Of a DNA stretch of 64,000 nucleotides, positions 1-10,654 are shown piece by piece. The stretch's first letter is position 1. Every line of letters starts with the position of its first letter. Made by a program: the position numbers and the translations under genes. The stretch comes from Akanthomyces muscarius (taxonomy: Eukaryota > Ascomycota > Sordariomycetes > Hypocreales > Cordycipitaceae): assembly GCF_028009165.1 (NCBI RefSeq), contig NW_026611618.1, positions 558,001 through 622,000 on the forward strand. Reading direction: 5' to 3'. The notes under the pieces are model-generated. The model was not told the origin of the DNA and did not search any database. It was given only the letters and a program-made list of their open reading frames with translations.

Positions 1-638
1 GTGGCGAAAATGGGATGCCAACGGTACCACGACTTAGAGCACGTAGATTGTGTCATGTCATTGAGCCTGAGCCTCAGCAAAAGGGAGGCGTACCCGCGCC
101 AATTTTGCCCCTGTATAATGAGCCAGGCGCGCATAGCGAAGCTTGTAAGCTTGTAAGGTAAGAGAGAAAGAGGGCCTCTACGAGACCTGACGCGCTATCG
201 AACATACTACACGAGCCGCCGAATGACAGTAAGTAGGATACGAAATGGAACGACCCCTCTCCCCCCAAATAAGCAGTTAAGGGGGACGAGCTAGAATATG
301 GACGAAGACAATTTTGTTCAGTTCCATTCATCATAAAACCATTTGTGAGTTGTGAATTTGGCTACCGACGCACCTGCGCGCGTTGGCCTCGAGCAACCAC
401 GACGAAGGAGTGCCGATGTGGCACAGGAAGCTATGGGCTCTCTGGATGTATTTTTTGCCTGGTTCTCTTGATCGTCTTGAGCTCGTGTTTGGGCTTCGCG
501 GATTTCACATATGAATGAGTAACTGAGTGAGCTTCTACTGTTCGACTAATATAGAAGCATTCTAGTTTGAGGCTGAGCATATGCTGCAGGGGGTTGCCTG
601 CATGAGGCTGAGTAGGACACCGCCATTAGAAAGATTTC
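1..638. other. Intergenic, no gene recognised
   Basis: I see no convincing coding region here. Short open frames on both strands have no recognisable motif. The 3' part is presumably the upstream region of the NLR gene that starts at 639; I found no clear TATA box. Confidence 0.5.
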
Positions 639-3600
639 TTGCACCTTACATCCTCATGTGCCATGCCAAGCTTCCGCAACTTGATACAGCGACGAAAAAA
701 GGCCGCACGATCCCGCGTAGATGGACAAGTGGCTTCAACTGCGACTGCATCTGAGGCTTTGCTAGAAAATGTGGCAGAGGCGAGCATCACTGCTCCTGTG
801 CCTAGTGCACAGGCACCAGAGATGATCTCGAGTGACGGTGCTGAAAACGAGACAATAACTGAACACTTATGGTCGCGAGCTTATCAAGCCTTAAGAGAGC
901 GAGAGCGGGAACTCATGGATGCTTATGAGAGCTATCTAGGCATTTGCGCTGGTGACGAATGTGCCGTATTTTCAAACCCAGAAGCAGGCGCAGAGCTCAT
1001 TCGTAAGCTGCAGGAAGGTCGGGACGAAAAACAATGGCGATTTTCCTTTGGAGGCAAAGACCACAAAATGCGAGATCAAGTTGAGAAGCTTGTCAAGCTT
1101 CTGGTGTTTTCTGATGCCGTCATTAAGCAAGCGGTCAGCGCACGGCCACACGCCGCTTTAGCATGGTCCGGCGTTTCCATATTTCTTCCGGTTTGTCTGC
1201 GAATGTTTTTTGAAGAAGTCCGTGACCTTGCTTACTGTGATTAGCTTCTCTCTGGTGCCTTTACAAAAAATGAAGACATGGTCAAAGGGCTAGCTAGCAT
1301 TGGTGACATCCAGCTCTACTGGAAAACATGTGAGGACACTTTTTTCACCTCTTCTTCGGCTTTTCAGGATCTCATCCCGCCGCTCTCCAAAGTCTACTCT
1401 CAGATACTAGAGTATCAAATTCGAGCTGTGCATCATTTATCGAAGACACAATCCGCTCGCGCCTGGCAAAAAGTTGCAGGGTGGAGCGACTGGAGGCAGA
1501 ATACAATTGCGATTGAGAAGGCTAGTGAGGCTTGTAAGACCCATATACCGCCGCTTCAGCAACGGGAGGCCCGAGAGAACTTCTCGACGGAAATGTCAAA
1601 GCTCGATAAGCTCTTTCAGACTGAGCGAGATATCTTGCAGTTGATGCGAGAGAGCCGGCTCAAAGACAAAGAAGGAACAGTTCTTCAAGAACTCTTCTCA
1701 GCAGGGTCTAGCTATGCCTCGGATAAAGACTTCAATCCTACACAAGTCCAGGGAACATGTGAATGGCTCTTCAGCGACCAGACATTCTGTTCCTGGAGGG
1801 ATAATCTGGAGTCCGATATTTTCTGGATATCTGCAGGCCCAGGCTGTGGCAAGTCTGTTCTGTCCCGCGCGCTTGTCGACCATGGCCATCTCCAGAGCAA
1901 CAGTTCGACAATTAGCTTCTCTGGCACGGCGACGGTTGAGAACCGTACCGCCACGACATGCTACTTCTTCTTCAAGGACGACTCTTCCCGCCGAAATAAC
2001 CTGTCGCGGGCTTTGTGCGCCATCCTCCATCAGCTGTTTTCGAATCAGGCAACCAAGGCACTCATCTCTCACGCTGTTTCGGCGTATCAAACCAAGGGTA
2101 AAGCCTTAATGGAGGATCCTCACAGTTTATGGAATGTCTTAGCCCGATGTGCCGATGAATGGTCTGGCGGAGCCATTATCTGTCTGCTCGATGCGCTCGA
2201 TGAATGCCAAAGTAATGGCCGCTTTTCATTGCTGACTATGCTCAAGGATTACTACTCACAAGATGGACGAACTGGAAAGCTCAAATTTCTGATCACAAGT
2301 CGACCGTATGACGATATTGAGCAGTCTTTTCGAAACTTGGCAAGACGGGCGCGTTTTCTGCACTTTGACGGGGACGAAAAGCACGAAGAAATTAGCAGCG
2401 ATATCAATCGTGTCATAGATGGGCGAATGGATGATTTTGCAGCCGATTTCGAGCCTAGCGACCGTCGGAAAATTGCAGAACATCTCAAACGCCGGGGGAC
2501 AAGAACATACCTTTGGCTGCATTTGACCTTGGACATTATTAAGCAGAGTCCGAGCGAATACAGTCGTCGCAGAGACATCGAAGCGCTTTTAGCGAGCCTA
2601 CCACTACAAGTATCGGAGGCCTACGAAAAGATTCTGAATCGCAGTAAGAACCATCAGATAACTGTGACTTTACTGTCAATACTGCTCGCGGCGACGCGAC
2701 CGCTCACCATCACCGAAGCCAACTACGCTCTTACTATGGCGTTGGCAGAGACGCCATTCCGAGCACACATCGACGCAGCCGATCAACGATGGAAAGGGAA
2801 CTTCAAATCCGTTGTGAAGAACTTTTGTGGTCTAATTGTCAATGTATACGACAACAGACTGTCTTTTATTCATTTGACTGCTCGAGAGTTTCTTCTTTCG
2901 GATCCCTCGCCAATTCTCCAATGGAAGGGCCGTTTCGCAGACCGTTCTGTTCTACATAAAGACATTTGCGACTGCTGCGTCTCTTATCTGCTCTTGGATG
3001 ACTGGGCTCATGAGGCAAAAGAACCGACAGCTCCTAGCATTCTCAGGCTTTTGAGAGAATTTCCGCTCTTTTCCTATGCTGCGGTCAGCTGGTTCATGCA
3101 TCTAGAATACCTGGACCACACTTCTTACAATTCTCTGAAACCAAAGGCTCGTCTTCTGGCAACAACGAAAGGGCCCTATTTAAAACTGTGGGCCAAGTCA
3201 AATATCATCCGCAAATCATACCGGGAACACGACTACTTCGAGAAATGGACTGATTTGGCTGTAGTAAGCTTCCTCGGATTGCGTGGTATTGTGGAAGACA
3301 TGCTGGAGGAAGACGGCATCGACGTGAATGCATGGAGCGCTTACTGGGGTAGCGCTCTGCAGGTCGCGGTCTCCTCTAACAGCGTGCCCATCGCAAAGAT
3401 ACTTTTACATCGCGGCGCTGACGTGAACTCGACATCTGGAGTTAAAGGGACGGCATTAACTATAGCAGCTCGAAACCGCAACGCCGCTCTCGTTGAGCTT
3501 CTCTTGTCGTATGGAGCGAATGCCCGCACAAGTAGCCAAGATATCTTTGACAACGCACTCTTCGCCGCTGCGTATACTAAAAATGGCGAAATATTCCGCG

Positions 3601-5438
3601 CCATATTGGCCACACTTGTCAATCTTGATACTGTGGAAGGCGTTGAGGCCGCAGTCATTGACGAGAGCGTCATGGGCCGGCATGCGTATTGCATGAGCAT
3701 GCTCATCAGTGTTCTGGGCCCTGAAATGCCACTGACTCAGCGCATGGCTGAGGTGTTGATGGACGAAGTCCAGGTCGCCAACAAAGTACTGAGAATGATC
3801 ATCAGTCGAACAAATCGAAGCATAATCCTCACGCCGCACATGTTTGGACAAGCGCTCAAAGGAGTAAATGGTGCCGATTCGCTACGCACCATACTAATAA
3901 CCGCTGATGCCTACAAAATGGGGCTGACAGAGGAAGCGCTCGCGTGTGCTGCTAGATTTTCAGATGTGGAAACCATGGATCTCCTGCTGAAGCAATGTAC
4001 GGGTCTCGGAGCTGTCACTAGCAAAGTTCTAAAAGGCGCAATTATGAACGAACCAGGGCGATGCGCTGACATGCTTCGATTTCTACTCAACAAAAATAAA
4101 GACATTGTCGTGATTGATGAAGACGTGGTATGGCTCGCTGCTTCCAGCAACGATGTCGGCCTAGTAAAGCTCGTTGTAGGCCACCCTGGTTTCATGGCGG
4201 GGGTGGCCCACGACTTCATTAGCACTGCGATAGAGGCAACAAAACGAGCAAGCAATGCTGAGATTGTGAAATACCTTCTAGAGCAAAGCGGGGATGAGGT
4301 TATAACAAGCGACGCCATTGTTGCTGACGCGGCCCGGTACGGGACCCCAGAGATGATGAAACTGTTTCTCGATCAAGTGGACGATGGATTTGTCCCGTCT
4401 GAGAACATTCTATGCGGAGCAGCAGAAAATGTTCGATGCGCTATGCCTATGTTACACCTCATTGTACGACGATTCAGTGAGCATGTTGTCTTCACTGAGA
4501 ACCTCCTCCGCGCCGCGCGGCATGGATTTGACGTTAGCAACTGGCTTCTCAAGGGATACGGAGACCAATTTCTCATCACTGCCGAGCTTCTATGTGACGT
4601 TGTGGTCTGTCACGAGTGGAACCTGATGCTTTTTATGGAGTACAAACACCAAGAGCTGCAACAACATGCCCCTACGGTGCTGCTCGCGCTGGCGCAGTGC
4701 TCTGAGCGGTGCAATCTCAGGTCACTGTTGGAAAGCTACATCACTACCAGTATGGTTACCGAAGAGGTCCTTCTTGGGATTTTGCGTAAAAGGCGACGGA
4801 AAATGCTGATGACTGAGATTCTGGAGCAGTTCGGTCCAGATCTCGTCATTAGCGAGGGTGTTCTTAAACGAGTGGTCATGGTACCAGCCGACGCACCATA
4901 TTTGCTCAACATGATCAAGGCCCGATGTCCACGATGCTTTACCGTTACGGAGGGTGTGCTTGAAGCGGCAGCCACAGAAGGGCGAGAGGATGTCCTTGTC
5001 TTTCTCTCCGAATTTGGAGGCAGTGGCGTCGTTATTGAGAACAAGTGGTGGCTGGCCGCTCAGTTTCGGGCCGCGGCGAACGTCGGTGATCGAAAGGGAA
5101 TGCAGCATGCGATTGACAAAGGTGCCGATGTAAACACCCAAAACATCGACGGCGAGTCAGCGCTCAATCGGGTCACCCGGATCAAGAATGACTGGGCGGT
5201 TGAGTTCTTGGCAGCGCAGCCAGGCATCAATGTTAACATGCAGGACGAGAAAGGGCTCACGCCGTTGCACTGCGCAGTCATGTCGGGTGCCCAGCAATCG
5301 ATTCGGCTTCTCGTGGCTGCAGGAGCCGATCCCGACCAGGCGAACAATGATGGCCTGACACCATACATGCTTGCGTGTGAAAACCCGCGTATGGCAGAAA
5401 GGACCATTAGGATTTTGAGGGACGCCAGAAAGCAATGA
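639..5438 (+). CDS. NLR-like protein: NACHT_N - NACHT - ankyrin-type repeats
   Basis: Two exons, 639-1190 and 1245-5438, with a phase-0 intron at 1191-1244 (GTTTGT...TTAG), give about 1581 aa. The join restores the conserved end of the fungal NACHT N-terminal helical domain: ...SIFLP joins LLSGAFTKNEDM. In order I see: that helical domain (residues about 60-290); a NACHT NTPase with P-loop GPGCGKS (about 382-388), Walker B LLDALDE (about 498-504) and an ITSRP motif; a helical linker; two canonical ankyrin repeats (GADVN motifs, nt about 3330-3530); a dozen divergent repeats of about 30 residues (nt about 3820-5060); and terminal ankyrin repeats with TPLHCAV. Proteins of this architecture in ascomycetes are intracellular, signal-activated STAND NTPases linked to non-self recognition. 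The actual ligand is unknown. No transmembrane or signal segment is seen. The frame is open throughout, so the gene looks intact. Confidence 0.9.
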
Positions 5439-5933
5439 AGCTCCACCTCATCAGTATGCTAAATCTCTGGTTTTTATGGGCGGTAGATTGAAATGGCTTT
5501 TCGCGCCGCCCATCAGCGATATACTCGACTAGCGTGGCCGGGAATAGCATGTTGGCGCGGCGAATTCTAATAGTCCGAGATGGAAAATAATAGGCCGATT
5601 TCCCATGATCGAAAAAGAGGGCGGAATAGAGTGAGTCTAGTGCGGAATTTGCCTCCACTGCGCTGTTGCATCACCGTTGCGTCTACGATCCGTCATCCAA
5701 TTGCCCGTCTGCTCCACAAAATGGCCGCCAAATGCACAAGTAATATGCGGCAGTTGAACGCAGTCATTGATGTCATGATATATCAAATCATTTTCCAATA
5801 GATTGCATAGGATTGGCTGGCCATTTAGAGTGTGCTCCGCTCTCGCTGGAATAAATACTGATGCGTCGGTGCTTCTGGTCGGGCGCCAGGCCAAACTATA
5901 TCAGCAACCTTCACTTCGAAAGAATCAGTCAAC
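5439..5933. other. Intergenic between NLR and catalase
   Basis: This stretch must hold the NLR 3' end and the catalase promoter. I see no gene and no unambiguous TATA box. Short open frames here have no recognisable motif. Confidence 0.5.
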
Positions 5934-8167
5934 ATGAAGGCCGCCCAAGCTAAAGCCGAGCAGTTACGCTCTGACACGGTGGAACCGGCGCAGGAGTCTC
6001 GACTCACGAGCGACTTCGGTACCAAGCAGTCCAACACCGACGACTGGCTTCGGGTCGCGAACGGCGATAAGACAGGCCCCTCGCTGCTGGAGGATGCTTT
6101 CGGTAGGGAAAAGGTACGAAGAATCCGGAATAAATCTAGCAAACATAATGCTGACAGATGGCGCAGATTCACAGATTCGATCATGAGCGCATCCCCGAGC
6201 GTGTCGTCCATGCCCGTGGCGCCGGAGCTCACGGCACCTTTCGTCTGTTTGAGTCCGCCAAGGACGTGACACACGCCGGCGTTTTGACCGACACCTCGAG
6301 AGAAACACCCGTCTTCGTCAGATTTTCCACGGTTCTTGGAAGCAGAGGCTCAGCCGACACCGTCCGCGATGTCCGTGGATTTGCTGTCAAGATGTACACC
6401 GAAGAAGGCAACTGGGACATTGTCGGAAACAACATCCCCATCTTCTTCATCCAGGATGCGATGAAGTTCCCCGATCTCATCCACGCGGGCAAGCCTGAGC
6501 CGGACAACGAGATCCCTCAGGCGCAGTCGGCGCACAACAACTTCTGGGATTTTATGTTCATGCACTCTGAAGCTACACACATGTTCTTGTGGGGAATGTC
6601 GGATCGCGGAATTCCCAGATCCTACCGCATGATGCAGGGATTTGGTGTCAACACCTATACACTGGTCAATGCCGAGGGCAAGCGCCATTTCGTCAAGTTC
6701 CACTATACACCAGAGCTCGGCGTGCACTCCCTTGTCTGGGATGAGGCGCTCAAGATCTGTGGCCAGGACCCCGACTTCCACCGCAAGGACTTGATGGAGG
6801 CCATTGAGAATGGCGCGTTCCCCAAGTGGAAGTTTGGTATCCAGACAATCGCCGAGGGCGAGGAAGACCAGTTTGACTTTGATGTCCTGGATGCGACAAA
6901 GGTCTGGCCCGAGGACCTCGTTCCCATCCGCTACATCGGTGAGCTCGAGTTGAACCGCAATGTCGATGAGTACTTCACCGAGACGGAGCAAGTTGCATTC
7001 TGCACGAGCCACATCGTTCCCGGTGTCGGCTTCTCCGACGACCCCCTTCTGCAGGGCCGCAACTTTTCCTACTCTGATACGCAGCTCAGCCGTCTGGGCG
7101 TCAACTGGCAGGAGCTGCCCATCAACAAGCCTGTCTGCCCGATGATGAACTTTAACCGCGATGGCGCTATGCGACACCGCATCACCAAGGGCAAGTTCAA
7201 CTACTGGCCCAACCGAGGAGAGGTGCAGCCGCCGGCGGCGACCTCAGAGGGTGGCTATCACGATTTCCCTCAAAAGGTCAGCGGAATCAAGGTGCGCGGC
7301 AAGAGCGAAAAATTCAAGGACCACATCTCCCAGGCGCAGCTGTTTTACAACTCGCTCAGCCCCATTGAGAAGAAGCATCTGCAGGCCGCTCTCTCATTCG
7401 AGCTTGACCACTGCGACGACCCGGTCGTGTACACGCGTGTGACCAAGAGACTCGCCGAGATTCACCCTGAGCTGGGAGATATGATTGCGCAGATGGTGGG
7501 CGGCCCTGCGCCACCGCAGCCCGAGAAGCAGAATCAGGGCAAGAAGGCTCCTGGTCTCAGCCAGCTCGAGTACGTGCCCAAGAATGTCACAATAGAGTCG
7601 CGCAAGGTCGCCATTTTGATTGCCGACGGCTACGACGGCGTCGCATTTGCGGCCATGATGGGTGCGCTGAAAGGTGCAGGGGCTATTCCCGTGATTCTTG
7701 GACCACGGCGCTCGACCATTTATGCCGCGGGCGAAGACCAACACAGCAGCTCCAACAAGGGCGTCGTGCCCGACCATCACTTTGAAGGCCAACGCAGCAC
7801 GCTCTTTGATGCGCTCTTCATTCCTGGCGGCGAGAACTCCATCAAGCAGCTCACCAGCAAGGGTCGCGCTATCCAATACGTCCGAGAGGCTTTCGGCCAT
7901 CTCAAGACTGTCGCTGCTACGGGCGAGGGTGTGCGCATGCTCGAGAAAGCGATCCAGCTGGACCAGGTCAAGCTGTCAGATGGCGCGGAATCTGTCTCTA
8001 GCTACGGTGTCGTATCGCTCGCGAAGCCCAGCCCCGAGAGCCTCGGCCAGGTCGTCAAGGCGGTCAAGAATGCCAAGACCTTCCTGGACCAGTTTGTCTA
8101 CGCAGTGAGCGAGCACCGAAACTGGGACCGTGAGCTTGAGGGATTGGTAGACCTCGTTGCCTACTAA
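5934..8167 (+). CDS. Large-subunit catalase with C-terminal flavodoxin/DJ-1-like domain
   Basis: Converts hydrogen peroxide to water and oxygen with a heme cofactor. Exons 5934-6113 and 6167-8167 with an intron at 6114-6166 (GTACGA...GCGCAG) give 726 aa; a competing acceptor nine bases upstream would insert MAQ. Visible motifs are the distal histidine in [11 protein letters not shown] (H75), the catalytic asparagine in VGNNIP (148/149), and the proximal heme-ligand tyrosine in NFSYSDTQ (Y362). From about residue 520 to the end a class-I glutamine amidotransferase/DJ-1-type fold follows ([20 protein letters not shown]). That layout and length are typical of large-subunit fungal catalases. There is no signal peptide, so it is probably cytosolic like the spore-type CatA class rather than secreted; this subclass is an inference. 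The gene is intact. Confidence 0.95.
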
Positions 8168-8615
8168 ATGCTCGTTGCCTACTAAATGGTACGAGCCAAA
8201 AAATAATGACTATGAAATTGATAGTATACGCAATAATAAAAGACGATATCCACTGAAAAAAGAAGTTTTAACATTGGAAGCATGGTGACACCGTGAAATC
8301 TTGATGGGTAGCCGTAATGAGTACCAGTTGCGCTAGTCATAGACTGGACCGTCCCCAGCTTTCGCCACACTCTTCTCCAATTTTCGTCAACTGTAGATGG
8401 GGAATTAGGTGTCAATCACCATCCAATTAGTGCAACGGCGAACACCTACGTGCACCTTTTCTGACCAAAAGCTCCGGCTACTGGAGATGCCAGATCCACA
8501 TGATGGCGATGTGGACGGACAGAGCGTGCACCATTTCATCATTCTTGCGTGAGCCATGACGCTTCCATTGATGGTGCGAAAAATTTAATAAATAATGGAG
8601 AGTCTGTATGGAGGG

Positions 8616-8622
8616 TATAAAG
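8616..8622 (+). promoter_or_regulatory. TATA box candidate
   Basis: TATAAAG lies about 82 bases before the ATG at 8704, followed by an AT-rich leader. Position and sequence fit a core promoter for the 186-aa protein gene. Confidence 0.5.
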
Positions 8623-8703
8623 AAACCGGAAATAACCTGCTCAAATTGAAAACTGGTTTATAATTCAATTACACATTTTTATATTACAAGACACTAGTAC
8701 AAC

Positions 8704-9331
8704 ATGCCCACCGACTTCACAGCGATCGCCAATCAGGCCGAGGCCGACCTCAACACCTACCAGGCCAAGACTGGCGCGGCGCGCGCCCAGGGCCTGGACC
8801 AGGCTGGCATCAACTCCATGGCCGAGAAGAAGTTTGAGGACCGTGGCGCGCAGGTCACGCAGGGTGACGAGCTCAGCACCAACGGCAGCTTCAACAAGCG
8901 CATCCCTCCCAGCGAGGGCGGCGTACTGGACGACAAGGGAAGGTATGTGATATCATCGCGCCTCAAGTTACATGTGGACAATTGACTAACGATTACTTTT
9001 CGTTTCCAGACAATCCCGAGGCGAGCAGTTTGACGACACAGAACGGTCGCTGGACAAGCTCAACCAGCCCTCGAAACACACAGCCACCAACGACGGTGAT
9101 GTCGTTCCTGCGCGAGTACCTCCCGTGGGCGGCCTCGGTGGTCAGGATGACATTACCACAAAAGGCCAAAAGGCGCAGATTTCCAACGTCGGCACGAACC
9201 CGTCGGGACCTGGAGGCGGCGTGTACAAGGGCAAAAAGTATGACACGGATAGTGTTCCGGACCCTAATTCCGCCGAAGGCTACATTCAGCCTGAGAGTGC
9301 TGTGGAGGCTAGTCGTGAGACGAGGCAGTAA
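8704..9331 (+). CDS. Hydrophilic 186-aa protein of unknown function
   Basis: Exons 8704-8942 and 9010-9331 with an intron at 8943-9009 (GTATGT...TTTCCAG) give 186 aa. The join reads DDKGRQSRGEQF. The N-terminal half is alanine-, glutamine- and acid-rich and probably helical. The C-terminal half is rich in glycine, proline, serine and asparagine (GGLGGQDD, NPSGPGGG) and ends GYIQPESAVEASRETRQ. There is no signal peptide, membrane segment or cysteine, and the composition suggests a largely disordered, soluble protein. The good TATA box, clean splice signals and open frame across the join support a real gene. I do not recognise the family; a stress- or conidiation-related role would be a guess from composition only. 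Confidence 0.75.
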
Positions 9332-10018
9332 TTATACGAGCAGTTGCTAGAGAGCGTCGTCTTTGTGTTGCAATTTCACGAAGCGCTACATAGACTGTTA
9401 TAACATTGCAAATATACCCCGGTATGGTGTGGCTTTTATTTCCAGCGCAGATCATCACTTCCAAGTCCAACCCCATCTCAATTTCGTCATCCTCGTCCTT
9501 TGGTTCAATGCCGCGGAAGCCAAGTCTACAATAAAGTTGGCAAGGCAAACAGTCTGCACCCATCGGCGGCTCTCTGTTCCGTGACTGTTTACCCTCTACT
9601 CTAGGCTGGCTGACAGCGGCCGAATCGGCTATTCTGCAAGGTGGTTCTTGCGCGCACATGCTCTACGGCCAGGCGCATTGCCTGAGTGCCGAACCCGAAG
9701 CGCTGATGGCGGTGGTCCATCATGAACCGCTAGATGCCATTGCCACAGCTCGAGGGTCTTGTATGGACAACAAGTGTAGCCCGACGGGCGTCTCGTTGAC
9801 TTTGGTGATTTCTCCGATGCATGGAGACTTTTGAGGTGGCTGTCGTGGTGAGCTCCAGACGGCCATGGTTGGTACTAGTTCAAGGACAGTCAGTCTACGG
9901 CACTACATCGACCACTATAGGAGGCTTACCCCTCTGATGTAAATTAAAATTTGTGCCTCATGAGGGTTATAAAAGGACTGTTCAACTGTATCGATTAAAT
10001 CTGTCGAAGCAAAAGAAA
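9332..10018. other. Intergenic, nothing recognised
   Basis: Downstream of the 186-aa gene. Short frames on both strands show no domain or splice logic. Probably 3' untranslated sequence followed by the tail of the small minus-strand gene. Confidence 0.4.
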
Positions 10019-10195
10019 CTAAAAATAATAAGCCGCCCAAACCGCCGCTATGAAGATGGCGGCATAGACCCAGAGCATGTTGATCTCCACTTCAAAGGAT
10101 GCTTCTATGCGACGACCTTTAACTGTCTTCTCGTTCTCCTCGTCACTAGCCCAAGGCTCCACAATGTGTGGTATGTTTCTCGTTCGTCTAGACAT
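10019..10195 (-). CDS. Possible 58-aa tail-anchored small membrane protein
   Basis: The frame from ATG at 10195 encodes 58 residues. It starts MSRRTRNIPHIVEPW, continues with a charged linker, and ends in one hydrophobic stretch of about 18 residues (MLWVYAAIFIAAVWAAYYF) immediately before the stop. The start is preceded by CAACC, a good fungal initiation context, and by an A/C-rich leader of the kind seen in ascomycete 5' UTRs. An in-frame upstream ATG (10327) would add 44 residues without recognisable features. A single C-terminal hydrophobic segment suggests a tail-anchored protein of the ER or mitochondrial outer membrane. I do not recognise the family, and a chance open frame is possible. 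Confidence 0.45.
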   Translation of the reverse strand: MSRRTRNIPHIVEPWASDEENEKTVKGRRIEASFEVEINMLWVYAAIFIAAVWAAYYF

Positions 10196-10299
10196 GGTTG
10201 ATAGTTGTATGTGTGGTGTGGAGGAAATGATGTTGTTCGAGTCGAGGACGACATATTTATGGACAGCTGCCAGGCAAGTTCTTTTCCTCGTAGACACTG

Positions 10300-10470
10300 T
10301 CGCCTCAAAGAAACATTTTCCAGACAATTGCTGTGTTGATCAAGACCCTTTTGTTGACCAAAACCCTTTGTCGACCAAAACCCTTTGTTGATTGAAGAAC
10401 TGTAGCCCCAAAGAAGCACTTCCCAGACGAGTAATGAATGCTTGTTGTTGATCAAAGCCCTTTGTTGCTC
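10300..10470. repeat. Degenerate tandem and direct repeats
   Basis: A unit of about 17 bp (GACCAAAACCCTTTGT) occurs twice, with diverged copies on each side, at about 10335-10393. The flanking segment 10301-10352 (CAAAGAAACATTTTCCAGAC...) recurs in altered form at about 10404-10463 (CAAAGAAGCACTTCCCAGAC...). This is a local duplication between the small minus-strand gene and the acyltransferase. Confidence 0.7.
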
Positions 10471-10550
10471 GAATCAAAAAGTCAAGGCAACCTACGGCAA
10501 AAGCCACCACCTGGCCTACCGTGACAACTTGGCTTACTGGAGAAGACGCG

Positions 10551-10559
10551 TATAAAAAG
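10551..10559 (+). promoter_or_regulatory. TATA-like box with leader but no gene behind it
   Basis: TATAAAAAG is followed by a C/A-rich leader like those of ascomycete transcripts, ending in CGCC-ATG at about 10642. The reading frame from that ATG closes after 11 codons and runs into the 3' end of the convergent acyltransferase. It could be a relic promoter, a non-coding transcript start, or chance. Confidence 0.3.
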
Positions 10560-10654
10560 TTGATACTCCCCTTTCTCCAGATCATCTCCTTCAATCACCA
10601 CGCACATCAACCAATACACGGAAAACACAACAATCTTTCGCCATGTCACCAATG

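Noticed and set aside
6350..7177. A 275-codon open frame on the minus strand
   Set aside because: Antisense shadow of the catalase second exon.
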